From: JAJTHJ01 sp046316025
GTDB lineage: Bacteria > Pseudomonadota > Gammaproteobacteria > Burkholderiales > Burkholderiaceae_F
Assembly (NCBI GenBank): GCA_046316025.1
Contig: JBKCXU010000115.1
Coordinates: 38,553 to 102,552 of the forward strand
Length of the DNA: 64,000 bases
Reading direction: 5' to 3'
A program made the position numbers and the translations under genes. Positions 16,911 to 27,733 of this stretch are shown one piece after another (the stretch's first letter is position 1; the number at the start of each line of letters is the position of its first letter). Below the pieces are notes generated by a model that had not been told where the DNA came from, searched no databases, and saw only the letters and a program-made list of their open reading frames with translations.

Positions 16911-16993
16911 GTTGTCTGTCGTCCGTTGTCGGTTGACTCTGCCACCTGAGACCGACTCGCCAAACAGACAACAGAGAACAGGCAACCGACAAC
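16911..16993. repeat. Intergenic inverted repeats between prmB and the ABC-F gene
   Basis: Two nested inverted pairs: 16925-16935 (gttgtcggttg) with 16983-16993 (caaccgacaac), perfect over 11 bases, and 16911-16919 (gttgtctgt) with 16964-16972 (acagacaac), perfect over 9 bases. The left side is built of repeated gttgtc units. No T-run follows, so it is not an obvious terminator. It is unrelated to the GC-rich palindromes elsewhere in the window. Confidence 0.7.
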
Positions 16994-17002
16994 CCCTCGC
17001 CC

Positions 17003-18895
<1,893 letters not shown>

Positions 18896-18930
18896 GCATG
18901 TAAAGGTCGCTAGAGTGCGCGACATTCAGA

Positions 18931-19019
18931 ACGCCCTCATCCGGCGCCTTCGGCGCCACCCTCTCCCACTGATGTGGGAGAGGGTTTTCTCCCCTCGCCC
19001 GCATCAGCGGGGCGGAGGC
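18931..19019. repeat. Palindromic intergenic repeat (type B), upstream of the CoA-transferase gene
   Basis: Contains ggcgcc-ttc-ggcgcc near 18943-18957 and a perfect 11-base stem 18959-18969/18974-18984 (ccctctcccac/gtgggagaggg) with a 4-base loop, then a weaker gcccgcatcagcggggc palindrome. Belongs to the same broad family as the repeats at 23762, 28760 and 55506. The remaining 19020-19116 shows no gene. Confidence 0.7.
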
Positions 19020-19116
19020 GGGCTTTCGCAAAGCGCAAGCTTTGCGCCGCTGGAGCGACGCGCGCCTGCCAGCGCGCGGCTCCGGGGCCTCGGGTGAGAG
19101 CCAAGCGGCGCCGCGA

Positions 19117-20322
19117 ATGAAGACGACTTCAGTACGTGCCCAGCCGTTGGCCGGTCTGCGCATCCTCGACCTGACGCGCCTGCTGCCCGGCCCGGTCGCG
19201 ACCATGCACCTCGCGGACTTTGGCGCCGACGTGATCAAGGTCGAGGACACCGGCGCCGGCGACTATCTGCGCGACTTCGAGCCGCAGGTCACCAACGCCC
19301 GCGGCGAGCGCGTGAACCCCGCCTACGAGGCACTGAACCGCGGCAAGCGCTCGATCGCGCTGGATCTCAAACAAGCCTCGGGCCGCGAGGCTTTGCTCAA
19401 GCTCGTCGATGGCGCAGACGCCTTGCTCGAAAGCTTCCGCCCCGGCGTACTCGAACGGCTGGGCTTGGGCTGGGACGTGCTGCACGCGCGCAACCCGCGG
19501 CTGGTGCTGTGCTCGATCACCGGCTACGGCGCCAGTGGCCCGCTCGCTCGGGCGGCGGGCCACGATCTGAACTACGCGGCACTCGCCGGTGTGCTCGACC
19601 AGAACCGTGCGCAGGGCGTACCTGCCGTGCCCAATCTGCAAACCGGCGACGTGCTCGGTGGCGCTCTTTCGGCCCTGTCTACGCTGCTGATCGCGCTGCT
19701 TGCCGCGCAGCGCAAGGGCCTGGGCCGCTGCGTGGACGTGAGCATGACCGATGGCCTGCTGATGCACCACGTCTTTCCACATGCCGACCTCGACGCGGGC
19801 GTGGCGCCGCAGGCGGAGCGGACGCTGTTGACCGGCGGCGTGGCCTGTTACCGCGTGTACCAAACCGCCGACCGCTTGTATCTCGCAGTGGGGGCGCTGG
19901 AACTGAAGTTCTGGCAGACCTTCTGCGACGCAGTCGGCCTGCCCGAACTCAAGGAGCGCCACTGGACGCTGGGCGAGGCGCCCGGCAGTGCGGCGGCGCT
20001 AGAGAGCATCGAGCGCGTGGGCGCGCGGCTGGCCGAGCGTAGTCGCGCCGAGTGGGAACAGGTTTTTGCGAAGGTCGATGCCTGCGTGACCCCCGTGTTG
20101 TCGCCGGCGGAAGCCTTGCATCACCCGCAGGCGGTCGCGCGCGGCTTGCGCCACCAGATGGGCGAGGCCACCGCGCTCGGGCCGCTGGCGCAGATGAGCG
20201 AACACGACTTCGCCGTCCGCCCCGCGCCGCGTGCCGGCGAACACACCGCCGAGGTCCTGCGCGAAGTGGGCTACGACACCACCGCCATCGACCGCCTGCT
20301 GGCCGCGGGTGCGGCGCGATGA
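19117..20322 (+). CDS. CaiB/BaiF family CoA-transferase or alpha-methylacyl-CoA racemase
   Basis: A 401-residue class III CoA-transferase family protein from ATG 19117 (MKTTSVRAQPLAGLRILDLT). Family marks: LTRLLPGPVATMHLADFGADVIKVE, NRGKRSIALDLK, ESFRPGVLERLGLGWD and SITGYGASGP. The segment AAGHDLNYAALAG (His149, Asp150) is the GHD(I/L)NY pattern that carries acid/base residues in alpha-methylacyl-CoA racemase, and an Asp at this place is also the nucleophile of the transferases, so either reaction is possible. It overlaps the next gene by ATGA, and lies in a block of acyl-CoA genes, which favours a role in branched-chain or alternative carboxylic-acid breakdown. Confidence 0.85.
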   Translation: MKTTSVRAQPLAGLRILDLTRLLPGPVATMHLADFGADVIKVEDTGAGDYLRDFEPQVTNARGERVNPAYEALNRGKRSIALDLKQASGREALLKLVDGADALLESFRPGVLERLGLGWDVLHARNPRLVLCSITGYGASGPLARAAGHDLNYAALAGVLDQNRAQGVPAVPNLQTGDVLGGALSALSTLLIALLAAQRKGLGRCVDVSMTDGLLMHHVFPHADLDAGVAPQAERTLLTGGVACYRVYQTADRLYLAVGALELKFWQTFCDAVGLPELKERHWTLGEAPGSAAALESIERVGARLAERSRAEWEQVFAKVDACVTPVLSPAEALHHPQAVARGLRHQMGEATALGPLAQMSEHDFAVRPAPRAGEHTAEVLREVGYDTTAIDRLLAAGAAR

Positions 20323-21098
20323 TCGAGCGCCGCCGCATCCTGCTGATGCGCCACGGCGCGGTCGAGTACTTCGACACCGATGGCCGGCCCTACCCGCCAG
20401 ATGACGTGCCGTTGACCGACAGCGGTGTTGCGCAGGCGCGCGGCGTGGGCCGCGCACTCGCCGGCGCGGGCGTGAGCATCGACCGCGCAATCACCAGCGG
20501 CCTGATGCGCACGCGCGCGACCGCGCAAGCCGTTCTCGACACCGCCGGCCTTGCGCCGCCGCTCGAACACTGGCCGCAGTTCGAGGAGATCCGCCCCGGC
20601 CGCCTGTCCGCGATCCCCGAGCAAGAGTTGCGCGCTGCCTTCATTGGCGCCTTCGAAGGGCCGGTGCCGCACGAGACTCAATTCCTCGGTGGCGAAACCA
20701 TCGGCGCACTGCTCGACCGCGTGCTGCCCGCCCTGCAGCGCTTGCTTGCTGCCTCGGATTGGGACACCACGTTGCTGGTGCTGCACGGCGGCGTGAACCG
20801 CGCGCTGCTGTCCTGGTTCCTGACCGGGCAGCCGGTTTTCCTCGGCGGGCTGGCGCAGGACCCGGGGTGCCTGAACATCGTCGACGTAGGCCCGACGCCC
20901 GCAACCAGCGTGCTGCGCGTGCTGAACTTCTGCCCGCTCGATCCGCTGCAAACCGGCACGCGGCTGTCCACGATGGAAGAACTGCTGCACAAGTACCTGA
21001 CGCTGCGCAGCCGGTCCGCCCTCACCCCCGACCCCCCGGATCAAGTCCGGGGCCGGCTCTCTCCCGCTGATGCGGGCGAGGGGAGAAAGACTTCATGA
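20319..21098 (+). CDS. Histidine phosphatase family protein
   Basis: A 259-residue phosphoglycerate mutase-like phosphatase. The catalytic RHG is at residues 11-13 (ILLMRHGAVEYF), the supporting Arg is in SGLMRTRATAQ (near 64), an acidic EEIRPGRLS segment follows and the second His is in LLVLHGGVNRALL (near 156). Substrate unknown. The start ATG overlaps the stop codon of the upstream CoA-transferase gene, and the stop overlaps the next gene's start, so the three are co-translated. The last 26 residues (from about 234, ALTPDPPDQVRGRL) are encoded by a palindromic repeat and resemble no phosphatase; they look like an add-on created by the repeat. Confidence 0.8.
   Translation: MIERRRILLMRHGAVEYFDTDGRPYPPDDVPLTDSGVAQARGVGRALAGAGVSIDRAITSGLMRTRATAQAVLDTAGLAPPLEHWPQFEEIRPGRLSAIPEQELRAAFIGAFEGPVPHETQFLGGETIGALLDRVLPALQRLLAASDWDTTLLVLHGGVNRALLSWFLTGQPVFLGGLAQDPGCLNIVDVGPTPATSVLRVLNFCPLDPLQTGTRLSTMEELLHKYLTLRSRSALTPDPPDQVRGRLSPADAGEGRKTS
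21018..21087. repeat. Palindromic repeat forming the 3' end of the phosphatase gene
   Basis: Contains the perfect hairpin 21034-21040/21046-21052 (ccccgga/tccgggg, loop tcaag) and a ctctcccgctgatgcgggcgag palindrome core around 21057-21080. The ccctcacccccgacc edge matches the edge of the copy at 55506. It lies inside an open reading frame and runs almost to the start codon of the following kinase gene, so it also supplies the Shine-Dalgarno-like GAGGGGAGA. Confidence 0.75.
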
Positions 21099-22144
21099 GC
21101 CAACTGCAAGAGATCAGCGACCGCCACCGCTTCGACTCCGCTCGGCTCGCGGCGCATCTCGAGCGTCATCTGCCGGGCTTTGCCGGCCCCTTGACGGTCA
21201 AGCAGTTTCAGGGCGGGCAGTCCAACCCAACTTATCTGCTTACAACCGACACCGGCTCCTGGGTGATGCGCAGCAAGCCGGGGCCGGTGGCCAAGCTGCT
21301 GCCCTCGGCGCACGCGATCGAGCGCGAGTTCCACGTGATGCGCGCGCTGGCAGCGCAAGACATCCCGGTGCCGGCCACCGCATTGCTGTGCGAGGACGAG
21401 GCGGTGATCGGCCGCGCCTTTTACGTGATGGAGCACGTGCAGGGCCGCATCTTCTGGGACCCACGGCTGCCCGACCTGACGCCCGCGGAGCGCGCGGTGC
21501 TCTACGACGAGATGATCCGCGTGCTGGCCGCCCTGCACCGCGTGGACGTGGAGCGCGCCGGGCTGGCCGACTACGGCCGCGCGGGCAACTATTTCGAGCG
21601 GCAGATCGGCCGCTGGAGCAAGCAGTACCGCGCATCGGAAACCGAGGCCATCGCGGCGATGGATCGCCTGATCGACTGGCTGCCCGCGCACTTGCCACCG
21701 GGAGAAGAAACGACCGTCGTGCACGGCGACTACCGTCTCGACAACCTGATCTTTCACCCGACCGAGCCGCGCGTGCTGGCGATCCTCGATTGGGAACTAT
21801 CAACGCTTGGTCACCCGCTGGCCGACTTCAGCTATCACTGCATGGCCTGGCATATCCCGCCGGGCGCCTTTCGCGGCATGGCGGGCGTTGACCTCGCCGC
21901 GCTCGGCATCCCGAGCGAAGCCGAGTACGTCGCCCGCTACTGCGAGCGCACCGGTCGCGCGCCGATTGCCGCCGGCGACTGGAACTTCTACCTCGCCTAC
22001 AACCTGTTCCGCATCGCGGCCATCCTGCAAGGCGTGTACAAGCGCGCCACCGAGGGCCTGGCCTCATCCGACAACGCGCTGCAAGCGGGCAAGAACGCGC
22101 GCGCGCTGGCTGAACTCGGTTGGGGGTTTGCGCAGCAGGCGTGA
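21095..22144 (+). CDS. APH-like kinase (phosphotransferase family, LvaA/ACAD10-11 kinase type)
   Basis: A 349-residue small-molecule kinase. N-lobe: FQGGQSNPTYLLTT (nucleotide loop) and VMRSKP with the likely ATP-binding Lys61; C-lobe: the Brenner motif VVHGDYRLDNLIFH (His210, catalytic Asp212, Asn217) and LAILDWELSTLGHPLADF with the metal-binding Asp232. DWE-(L)STLGHP is a mark of the subfamily related to the kinase domain fused to acyl-CoA dehydrogenase in ACAD10/ACAD11 and to LvaA of levulinate catabolism, which phosphorylate 4-hydroxyacyl-CoAs; it is not a drug-resistance enzyme by context. It follows the phosphatase with an ATGA overlap, and an acyl-CoA dehydrogenase gene lies 1.8 kb downstream. 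Confidence 0.82.
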   Translation: MSQLQEISDRHRFDSARLAAHLERHLPGFAGPLTVKQFQGGQSNPTYLLTTDTGSWVMRSKPGPVAKLLPSAHAIEREFHVMRALAAQDIPVPATALLCEDEAVIGRAFYVMEHVQGRIFWDPRLPDLTPAERAVLYDEMIRVLAALHRVDVERAGLADYGRAGNYFERQIGRWSKQYRASETEAIAAMDRLIDWLPAHLPPGEETTVVHGDYRLDNLIFHPTEPRVLAILDWELSTLGHPLADFSYHCMAWHIPPGAFRGMAGVDLAALGIPSEAEYVARYCERTGRAPIAAGDWNFYLAYNLFRIAAILQGVYKRATEGLASSDNALQAGKNARALAELGWGFAQQA

Positions 22145-22151
22145 GCAAGCT

Positions 22152-22712
22152 CTACTTGCTCTGCTCCTGCATCTTGCGCAACTGGTTCAGCCACTCGGTC
22201 CAGTCGATGGGGCCGGTCACGAAGCGCTTTTGCAGATTGGCGAGCACAGTGGGCCAGACGCGGTCGAAGTAGGTGTACGCCTTGTCCCATTCGCCGCCCT
22301 CGCCCCAACCGGCGTGCGTGAGCCGCACGCGCGTTTGGGTGGGGCTCACCGGCTCGAAGCGCAGCACCACAAAGGTCCGCTGCTGCCGCACCTCCGGCAG
22401 CTGGGGCGGCGCGTTCCAGTCGAAGGACAGCATCTTCATCGGCTGGATCGCCATGACCCGCATGTAATCCGCGCCTCTCTGGCCGATCGACGCCAGCGGG
22501 TTGATGTAGACGTGAAACGCCCCGCCCGGCCGCGCTTCGATTTCCGCTGCCGGGGCAAAGAAGCTCACGATGCCTTCGCGCGTCGTCCACGCGTCCCACA
22601 CCTGTTGCAGCGGTGCATCGACGACGACTTCCTTTTCGATCGTGCGCTCGACGGCCTGCGCAACGCCTGCGACCAGCAGGGCCAGACAGATCGACAGAAC
22701 CTTTTGCAGCAT
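22152..22712 (-). CDS. Exported SRPBCC (START-like/AHSA1) protein
   Basis: A 186-residue protein with an N-terminal signal peptide (MLQKVLSICLALLVAGVAQA) and a START-like fold of the AHSA1 type: VVVDAPLQQVWDAWTTREG at the start, LSFDWNAPPQ in the middle, RTFVVLRFEP and VRLTHAGWGEGGEWDKAYTYF near the end. These proteins bind hydrophobic ligands; an exported one is unusual but known. I chose ATG 22712 because a GGAAG stands 5 bases upstream; an in-frame ATG at 22727 has no such site and would add five residues before the signal peptide. It follows the quinone oxidoreductase gene on the same strand after 11 bases. Confidence 0.78.
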   Translation of the reverse strand: MLQKVLSICLALLVAGVAQAVERTIEKEVVVDAPLQQVWDAWTTREGIVSFFAPAAEIEARPGGAFHVYINPLASIGQRGADYMRVMAIQPMKMLSFDWNAPPQLPEVRQQRTFVVLRFEPVSPTQTRVRLTHAGWGEGGEWDKAYTYFDRVWPTVLANLQKRFVTGPIDWTEWLNQLRKMQEQSK

Positions 22713-22723
22713 GGTGCTTCCAA

Positions 22724-23698
22724 TCAAGGGCGGAGCACCAGCTTGCCCACGGCACGCCGCTCCAGCAAGTCCGCCAACGCGCGAGGCGCTTCGGCCAGTG
22801 GGTAGACCCTGCCGATGTGCGGCTTGAGCCGGCCCTGCGCGAGCGCGTCGAAAAGCTCCGCCAGCATCGCCGCGTTGGCGCGCGGCTCACGCTTGGCGAA
22901 CTCGCCCCAAAAGACGCCGACCGCGCTTGCCCCCTTGAGCAGCAACAGATTGGCCGGCAATTGCGGGATCTCGCCGGCCGCAAAGCCCACAACCAGCAAC
23001 CGGCCGCGCCAGGCGAGCAGGCGCAGCGCGTCGTCAGTGACCCTGCCGCCGACGGGGTCGTACACCACATCCGCGCCGTGGCCCTCGGTGGCGGTCTTGA
23101 CCGCGTCGCGCCAGCCCGGTTGCGAGTAGTCCACCAAGACGTCCGCGCCGTGCTCTCGCGCCGCCGCCAGCTTGTCTGCGCTCGATGCTGCCGCGACCAC
23201 CCGCGCACCGGCCAACTTGCCCAATTCCACCGCGGCCAGACCGACCCCGCCGCCGGCGCCCAGGACGAGCAGCGTCTCCCCGGTCTTCAACTGGCCGCGG
23301 TCGAGCAGCGCGTGCTGCGAGGTCGCGAAGGTCAGGGTGAAGGCCGCGGCTACCTCGTCGCTCACGCTGGGAGGCAGGCGCACCGCGTGCGTGGCCGGCG
23401 CGCACACGAACTCTGCAAAGCCGCCCAGCCCGACAAAGGCCACCACGCGCTCGCCGATGCGCTGCGCGTCCACGCCCTCGCCCACCGCATCGACCGTGCC
23501 CGCCACTTCCGTACCGGGAACGAAGGGCAGCGGCGGCTGCAACTGGTACTTCTTCTGCACGATCAGCGCGTCGGGAAAGTTGACCCCAGCCGCCGCGACC
23601 TTGATCCGCACCTCGCCCGCAGCGGGCTGCGGCAGCGGTAGTTCCGCCAGTTGCAGTTGGTCGGGCATGCCCCAGCGCACGCAGTGGATGGCTTTCAT
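22724..23698 (-). CDS. NADPH:quinone oxidoreductase family protein (zinc-less MDR)
   Basis: A 324-residue medium-chain dehydrogenase/reductase from ATG 23698 (MKAIHCVRWGMPDQLQL). It has AGVNFPDALIVQKKYQLQPP and PFVPGTEVAGTV, lacks the cysteine/histidine zinc ligands of alcohol dehydrogenases, and has the nucleotide loop LLVLGAGGGVGLAAVELGKLAGARVVAAASS, where Ala-Ala-Ser-Ser after the second strand favours NADPH. Members reduce quinones, enones or 2-enoyl thioesters. Open frame upstream of this ATG is a shadow of the acyl-CoA dehydrogenase on the other strand. Confidence 0.85.
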   Translation of the reverse strand: MKAIHCVRWGMPDQLQLAELPLPQPAAGEVRIKVAAAGVNFPDALIVQKKYQLQPPLPFVPGTEVAGTVDAVGEGVDAQRIGERVVAFVGLGGFAEFVCAPATHAVRLPPSVSDEVAAAFTLTFATSQHALLDRGQLKTGETLLVLGAGGGVGLAAVELGKLAGARVVAAASSADKLAAAREHGADVLVDYSQPGWRDAVKTATEGHGADVVYDPVGGRVTDDALRLLAWRGRLLVVGFAAGEIPQLPANLLLLKGASAVGVFWGEFAKREPRANAAMLAELFDALAQGRLKPHIGRVYPLAEAPRALADLLERRAVGKLVLRP

Positions 23699-23761
23699 GG
23701 CTTGTCCTCGTCGTTGCCGATCCGCGAGTTGGAAGTCTTCGCTTCGTTGGTTGCGGTCTTT

Positions 23762-23846
23762 CCTCACCCGGCGCTTCGCGCCACCCTCCCCCGGAGGGGG
23801 AGGGTTAAAGCCCCTCTCCCACCGGGAGAGGGGTTGGGGTGAGGGA
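23762..23846. repeat. Palindromic intergenic repeat (type B), 85 bases
   Basis: Two hairpins (ccctcccccgg/agggggaggg and cccctctccca/gggagagggg) framed by cctcaccc...gggtgagg. In reverse orientation it matches the copy at 28760-28844 at nearly every position, which defines the unit as about 85 bases. It lies in the divergent gap between the quinone oxidoreductase and acyl-CoA dehydrogenase genes. Confidence 0.85.
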
Positions 23847-23917
23847 AGACCGCCAGAAGCGAAGACGAGAACCGCGACTCGCTGCGCTATTCTGCCCGCA
23901 GCCCCCGGAGACACCGC

Positions 23918-25183
<1,266 letters not shown>

Positions 25184-25185
25184 CC

Positions 25186-25875
25186 ATGATCGACCTGTAC
25201 TCCTGGCCGACCCCCAACGGCCACAAGATCCACATCATGCTGGAAGAGTGCGCGCTGCCGTACAACGTACACGCGGTGGACATCGGCGCCGGCGACCAGT
25301 TCAAGCCGGACTTTTTGAAGATCAGCCCAAACAACAAGATTCCGGCGCTGGTGGATAGCGACGGGCCGGACGGCAAGCCGATCTCGATCTTCGAAAGCGG
25401 CGCCATCCTGATCTACCTCGCTGGCAAGACCGGTAAGTTCCTGCCCGCCGACGTGCGCGGCAAGTACACGGCGCTGGAGTGGCTGATGTGGCAGATGGGC
25501 GGCTTCGGCCCGATGCTGGGGCAGGCGCATCACTTCCGCATCTACGCGCCGGAGCGCATCCAGTACGCGTACGACCGCTACACCAACGAAGCCAAGCGTC
25601 TGTACGGCGTGCTGGACAAGCGGTTGGCCCAAGCGGAGTACGTCGCCGGTGAGTATTCGATCGCCGATATGGCGATCTACCCGTGGAGCCGCTCGCACGC
25701 CAACCAGGGTGTCGATCTGGCCGACTATTCGAACGTGAAGCGCTGGTACGACGCCATCGGCGCGCGCCCGGCCGTGCAGCGGGGCGTGCAAGTGCTGGCC
25801 GATCGGCGCAAGCCGCAGATGTCCGACAAGGACAAGGCCACGCTCTTTGGGGCGCAGCAGTACGCGAAGCGCTAA
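25186..25875 (+). CDS. Glutathione S-transferase (YfcG/Nu-class-like)
   Basis: A 229-residue GST from ATG 25186 (MIDLYSWPTPNGHKIHIMLEE), preceded by GGAGCC. The thioredoxin-like N-domain has TPNGHK at the active site as in YfcG/YghU, KISPNNKIPALVD with the cis-Pro, and FESGAILIYLA with the glutathione-contacting Glu-Ser. The C-terminal helical domain has YSIADMAIYPW. The E. coli relatives are glutathione-dependent disulfide-bond reductases; here a detoxifying role beside acyl-CoA breakdown is possible. The long open frame upstream in the same phase is a shadow of the dehydrogenase gene. Confidence 0.9.
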   Translation: MIDLYSWPTPNGHKIHIMLEECALPYNVHAVDIGAGDQFKPDFLKISPNNKIPALVDSDGPDGKPISIFESGAILIYLAGKTGKFLPADVRGKYTALEWLMWQMGGFGPMLGQAHHFRIYAPERIQYAYDRYTNEAKRLYGVLDKRLAQAEYVAGEYSIADMAIYPWSRSHANQGVDLADYSNVKRWYDAIGARPAVQRGVQVLADRRKPQMSDKDKATLFGAQQYAKR

Positions 25876-25877
25876 CC

Positions 25878-25995
25878 CGCCCCCTCCCCTTCGAGGGGAG
25901 GGTCGGGGTGGGGATGGGTTGTAGAGGATCGCCCAGCAACGAAGACCGCTCCCGACAACCCATCCCCCACCCAGCCTCCCCCTTGAAGGGGGAGG
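25878..25995. repeat. Composite palindromic intergenic repeat, GST-lldD gap
   Basis: Two short hairpins (ccctccccttcgaggggaggg at about 25882-25902; cctcccccttgaagggggagg at about 25975-25995) enclose a larger inverted pair, 25905-25922 (ggggtggggatgggttgt) with 25956-25973 (acaacccatcccccaccc), nearly perfect. It may act as a terminator or a stability element between the two genes. Confidence 0.75.
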
Positions 25996-26032
25996 AGTAA
26001 TCCAGCCAAGTCCGCGGCACCACCGAACAACC

Positions 26033-27205
26033 ATGGTCATCACCTGCATCGAAGACCTCCGCCAACTCGCCCAGCGCCGCGTGCCGCGAATGTTTTACGA
26101 CTACGCGGACTCCGGCTCCTGGACCGAGACCACCTACCGCGACAACGAGTCGCGCTTCGCCGCCATCAAGCTGCGCCAGCGCGTCGCCGTCGACATGGAA
26201 GGCCGCAGCCTGCGCACGACGATGGCCGGGCAAGAGGTGGCGATGCCGGTCGCACTCGCCCCCACGGGGCTGACCGGCATGCAGCACGCCGACGGCGAGA
26301 TCCTCGCCGCGCGGGCGGCGGAAAAGTTCGGTGTGCCCTTCACGCTGTCCACGATGAGCATCTGCTCGATCGAAGACGTCGCCGCGCACACCGGCAAGCC
26401 CTTCTGGTTTCAGCTCTACGTGCTGCGCGACCGCGACTTCATCGAGCGGCTGATCGACCGCGCCAAGGCCGCCCGCTGCTCGGCGCTCGTACTCACCCTG
26501 GATTTGCAGATCATCGGCCAGCGCCACAAGGACCTGAAGAACGGCCTGTCGGCGCCGCCCAAGCTGACTCTGCCCAACATCATGAACATGATGACCAAGC
26601 CGCGCTGGTGCCTGGGCATGCTCGGCACGCGGCGGCGGCAGTTCGGCAACATCGTGGGCCACGTGAGCGGCGTGGAAGACATGAGTTCGCTGTCGGCCTG
26701 GACCGCGCAGCAGTTCGACCCGACGCTCACGTGGTCCGACGTGGAATGGATCAAGCGGCGCTGGGGCGGCCCGCTGATCTTGAAGGGCATCATGGACGTG
26801 GAAGACGCGCGCATCGCCGCCGACAGCGGCGCCGACGCGCTGATCGTCAGCAACCACGGCGGCCGGCAACTCGACGGCGCGCCCGCCTCCATCGACGCGC
26901 TGCCGCCGATCGCCGATGCGGTCGGCAACAAGATCGAGGTCTGGATGGACGGCGGCATCCGCTCGGGTCAGGACGTGCTCAAAGCCCTCGCCCTGGGCGC
27001 GCGCGGCGTAATGATCGGGCGGCCGTTCCTTTACGGGCTGGGCGCGCTGGGGGAGGCCGGCGTGACCCAATGCCTGGAGATCATCCGCAAGGAACTGGAC
27101 ATCACGATGGCCTTCTGCGGCAAGCGCGATGTTCGCGACCTCGACCGCTCGATCTTCGTTGCCGGGACCTACCCGGCCGCCACCGTTACTGCAACGGCTC
27201 CTTGA
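26033..27205 (+). CDS. lldD: FMN-dependent L-lactate dehydrogenase
   Basis: A 390-residue alpha-hydroxy-acid oxidase family flavoenzyme. It begins with the usual EDLRQLAQRRVPRMFYDYADSGSWTE; LAPTGLTGMQHADGE is the FMN-contacting strand; FWFQLYVLRDRDF and LVLTLDLQIIGQRHKDLKNG follow; the catalytic base is in LIVSNHGGRQLDGAP (His), and MDGGIRSGQDVLKALALGARGVMIGR binds FMN phosphate. It oxidises L-lactate to pyruvate at the membrane and feeds the quinone pool. Glycolate or mandelate as substrate cannot be excluded, but the length and pattern fit LldD best. It overlaps the convergent DUF1178 gene by 20 bases. Confidence 0.88.
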   Translation: MVITCIEDLRQLAQRRVPRMFYDYADSGSWTETTYRDNESRFAAIKLRQRVAVDMEGRSLRTTMAGQEVAMPVALAPTGLTGMQHADGEILAARAAEKFGVPFTLSTMSICSIEDVAAHTGKPFWFQLYVLRDRDFIERLIDRAKAARCSALVLTLDLQIIGQRHKDLKNGLSAPPKLTLPNIMNMMTKPRWCLGMLGTRRRQFGNIVGHVSGVEDMSSLSAWTAQQFDPTLTWSDVEWIKRRWGGPLILKGIMDVEDARIAADSGADALIVSNHGGRQLDGAPASIDALPPIADAVGNKIEVWMDGGIRSGQDVLKALALGARGVMIGRPFLYGLGALGEAGVTQCLEIIRKELDITMAFCGKRDVRDLDRSIFVAGTYPAATVTATAP

Positions 27206-27623
27206 GCAGATTCCCAAAGGGCAGCGGCAGCACGCCGATGCCTTCTTCGTTCAGCGCCTCGGCTTCTTCGCGCGAAGCCACGCCGCGGATGCCGCGCTCG
27301 GGCGCTTCGTTGTAGTGGATGCGGCGCGCTTCCTCGGGGAAGCGCTCGCCTACGTCTTCGGTCTTGGCGGCGATCTCGCGCGCCATGCGCAGAAACATCG
27401 TCTGCATTTGCTCGGCAGTCGGCATCACGGCCGGCTGCTTCTCGCCCGGGGCAACCGCACCGGTGTTCACGTAGGCCGCGGACAACGCCTTGACGATGGC
27501 GGCCGACTCGCACACCGGGCAGCGCAACAGGCCATCGCGCTGCTGACGCTCAAAGTCATCGGTCGAGGCGAACCAGCCCTCGAAGGGATGCTCGCGATCA
27601 CAGCGGAGATTGAATACTTTCAA
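27186..27623 (-). CDS. DUF1178 family protein with zinc-ribbon-like N-terminus
   Basis: A 145-residue protein of the DUF1178 family, function unknown. It begins KVFNLRCDREHPFEGWFAS and has a Cys pair (LLRCPVCES) that with the first Cys/His could form a zinc ribbon. The C-terminal ends FPEEARRIHYNEAPERGIRG and LNEEGIGVLPLP are the family hallmarks. I chose TTG 27623 because family members start one residue before KVF; there is no ATG or GTG near it. The start lies only 18 bases after the CCA end of tRNA-Leu on the same strand and no terminator is visible between them, so it is probably expressed from the tRNA transcript. Confidence 0.82.
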   Translation of the reverse strand: MKVFNLRCDREHPFEGWFASTDDFERQQRDGLLRCPVCESAAIVKALSAAYVNTGAVAPGEKQPAVMPTAEQMQTMFLRMAREIAAKTEDVGERFPEEARRIHYNEAPERGIRGVASREEAEALNEEGIGVLPLPFGNLLKEPLQ

Positions 27624-27641
27624 GGCAGTGGAGGTGCTAGT

Positions 27642-27726
27642 TGGTGCCCCGGGCGGGACTCGAACCCGCACGCCTTGCGGCCCGGGATTTTAAGTCCCGT
27701 ATGTCTACCCGTTCCATCACCAGGGC
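27642..27726 (-). tRNA. tRNA-Leu (anticodon UAA)
   Basis: 85 bases with encoded CCA (27642-27644 on this strand's 3' end). The acceptor stem (GCCCTGG/CCGGGGC) pairs fully with one U-G; a variable arm as in class II tRNAs is present; the anticodon loop ACTTAAAAT reads UAA; T-loop GGTTCGAGTCC is intact. Third gene of the Gly-Cys-Leu tRNA array downstream of pgsA, as in E. coli glyW-cysT-leuZ. Confidence 0.96.
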
Positions 27727-27733
27727 TCGGATG

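Noticed and set aside
21095..22144. Aminoglycoside resistance phosphotransferase
   Set aside because: The APH fold is clear, but the DWELSTLGHP pattern and the acyl-CoA gene context point to a metabolic kinase.
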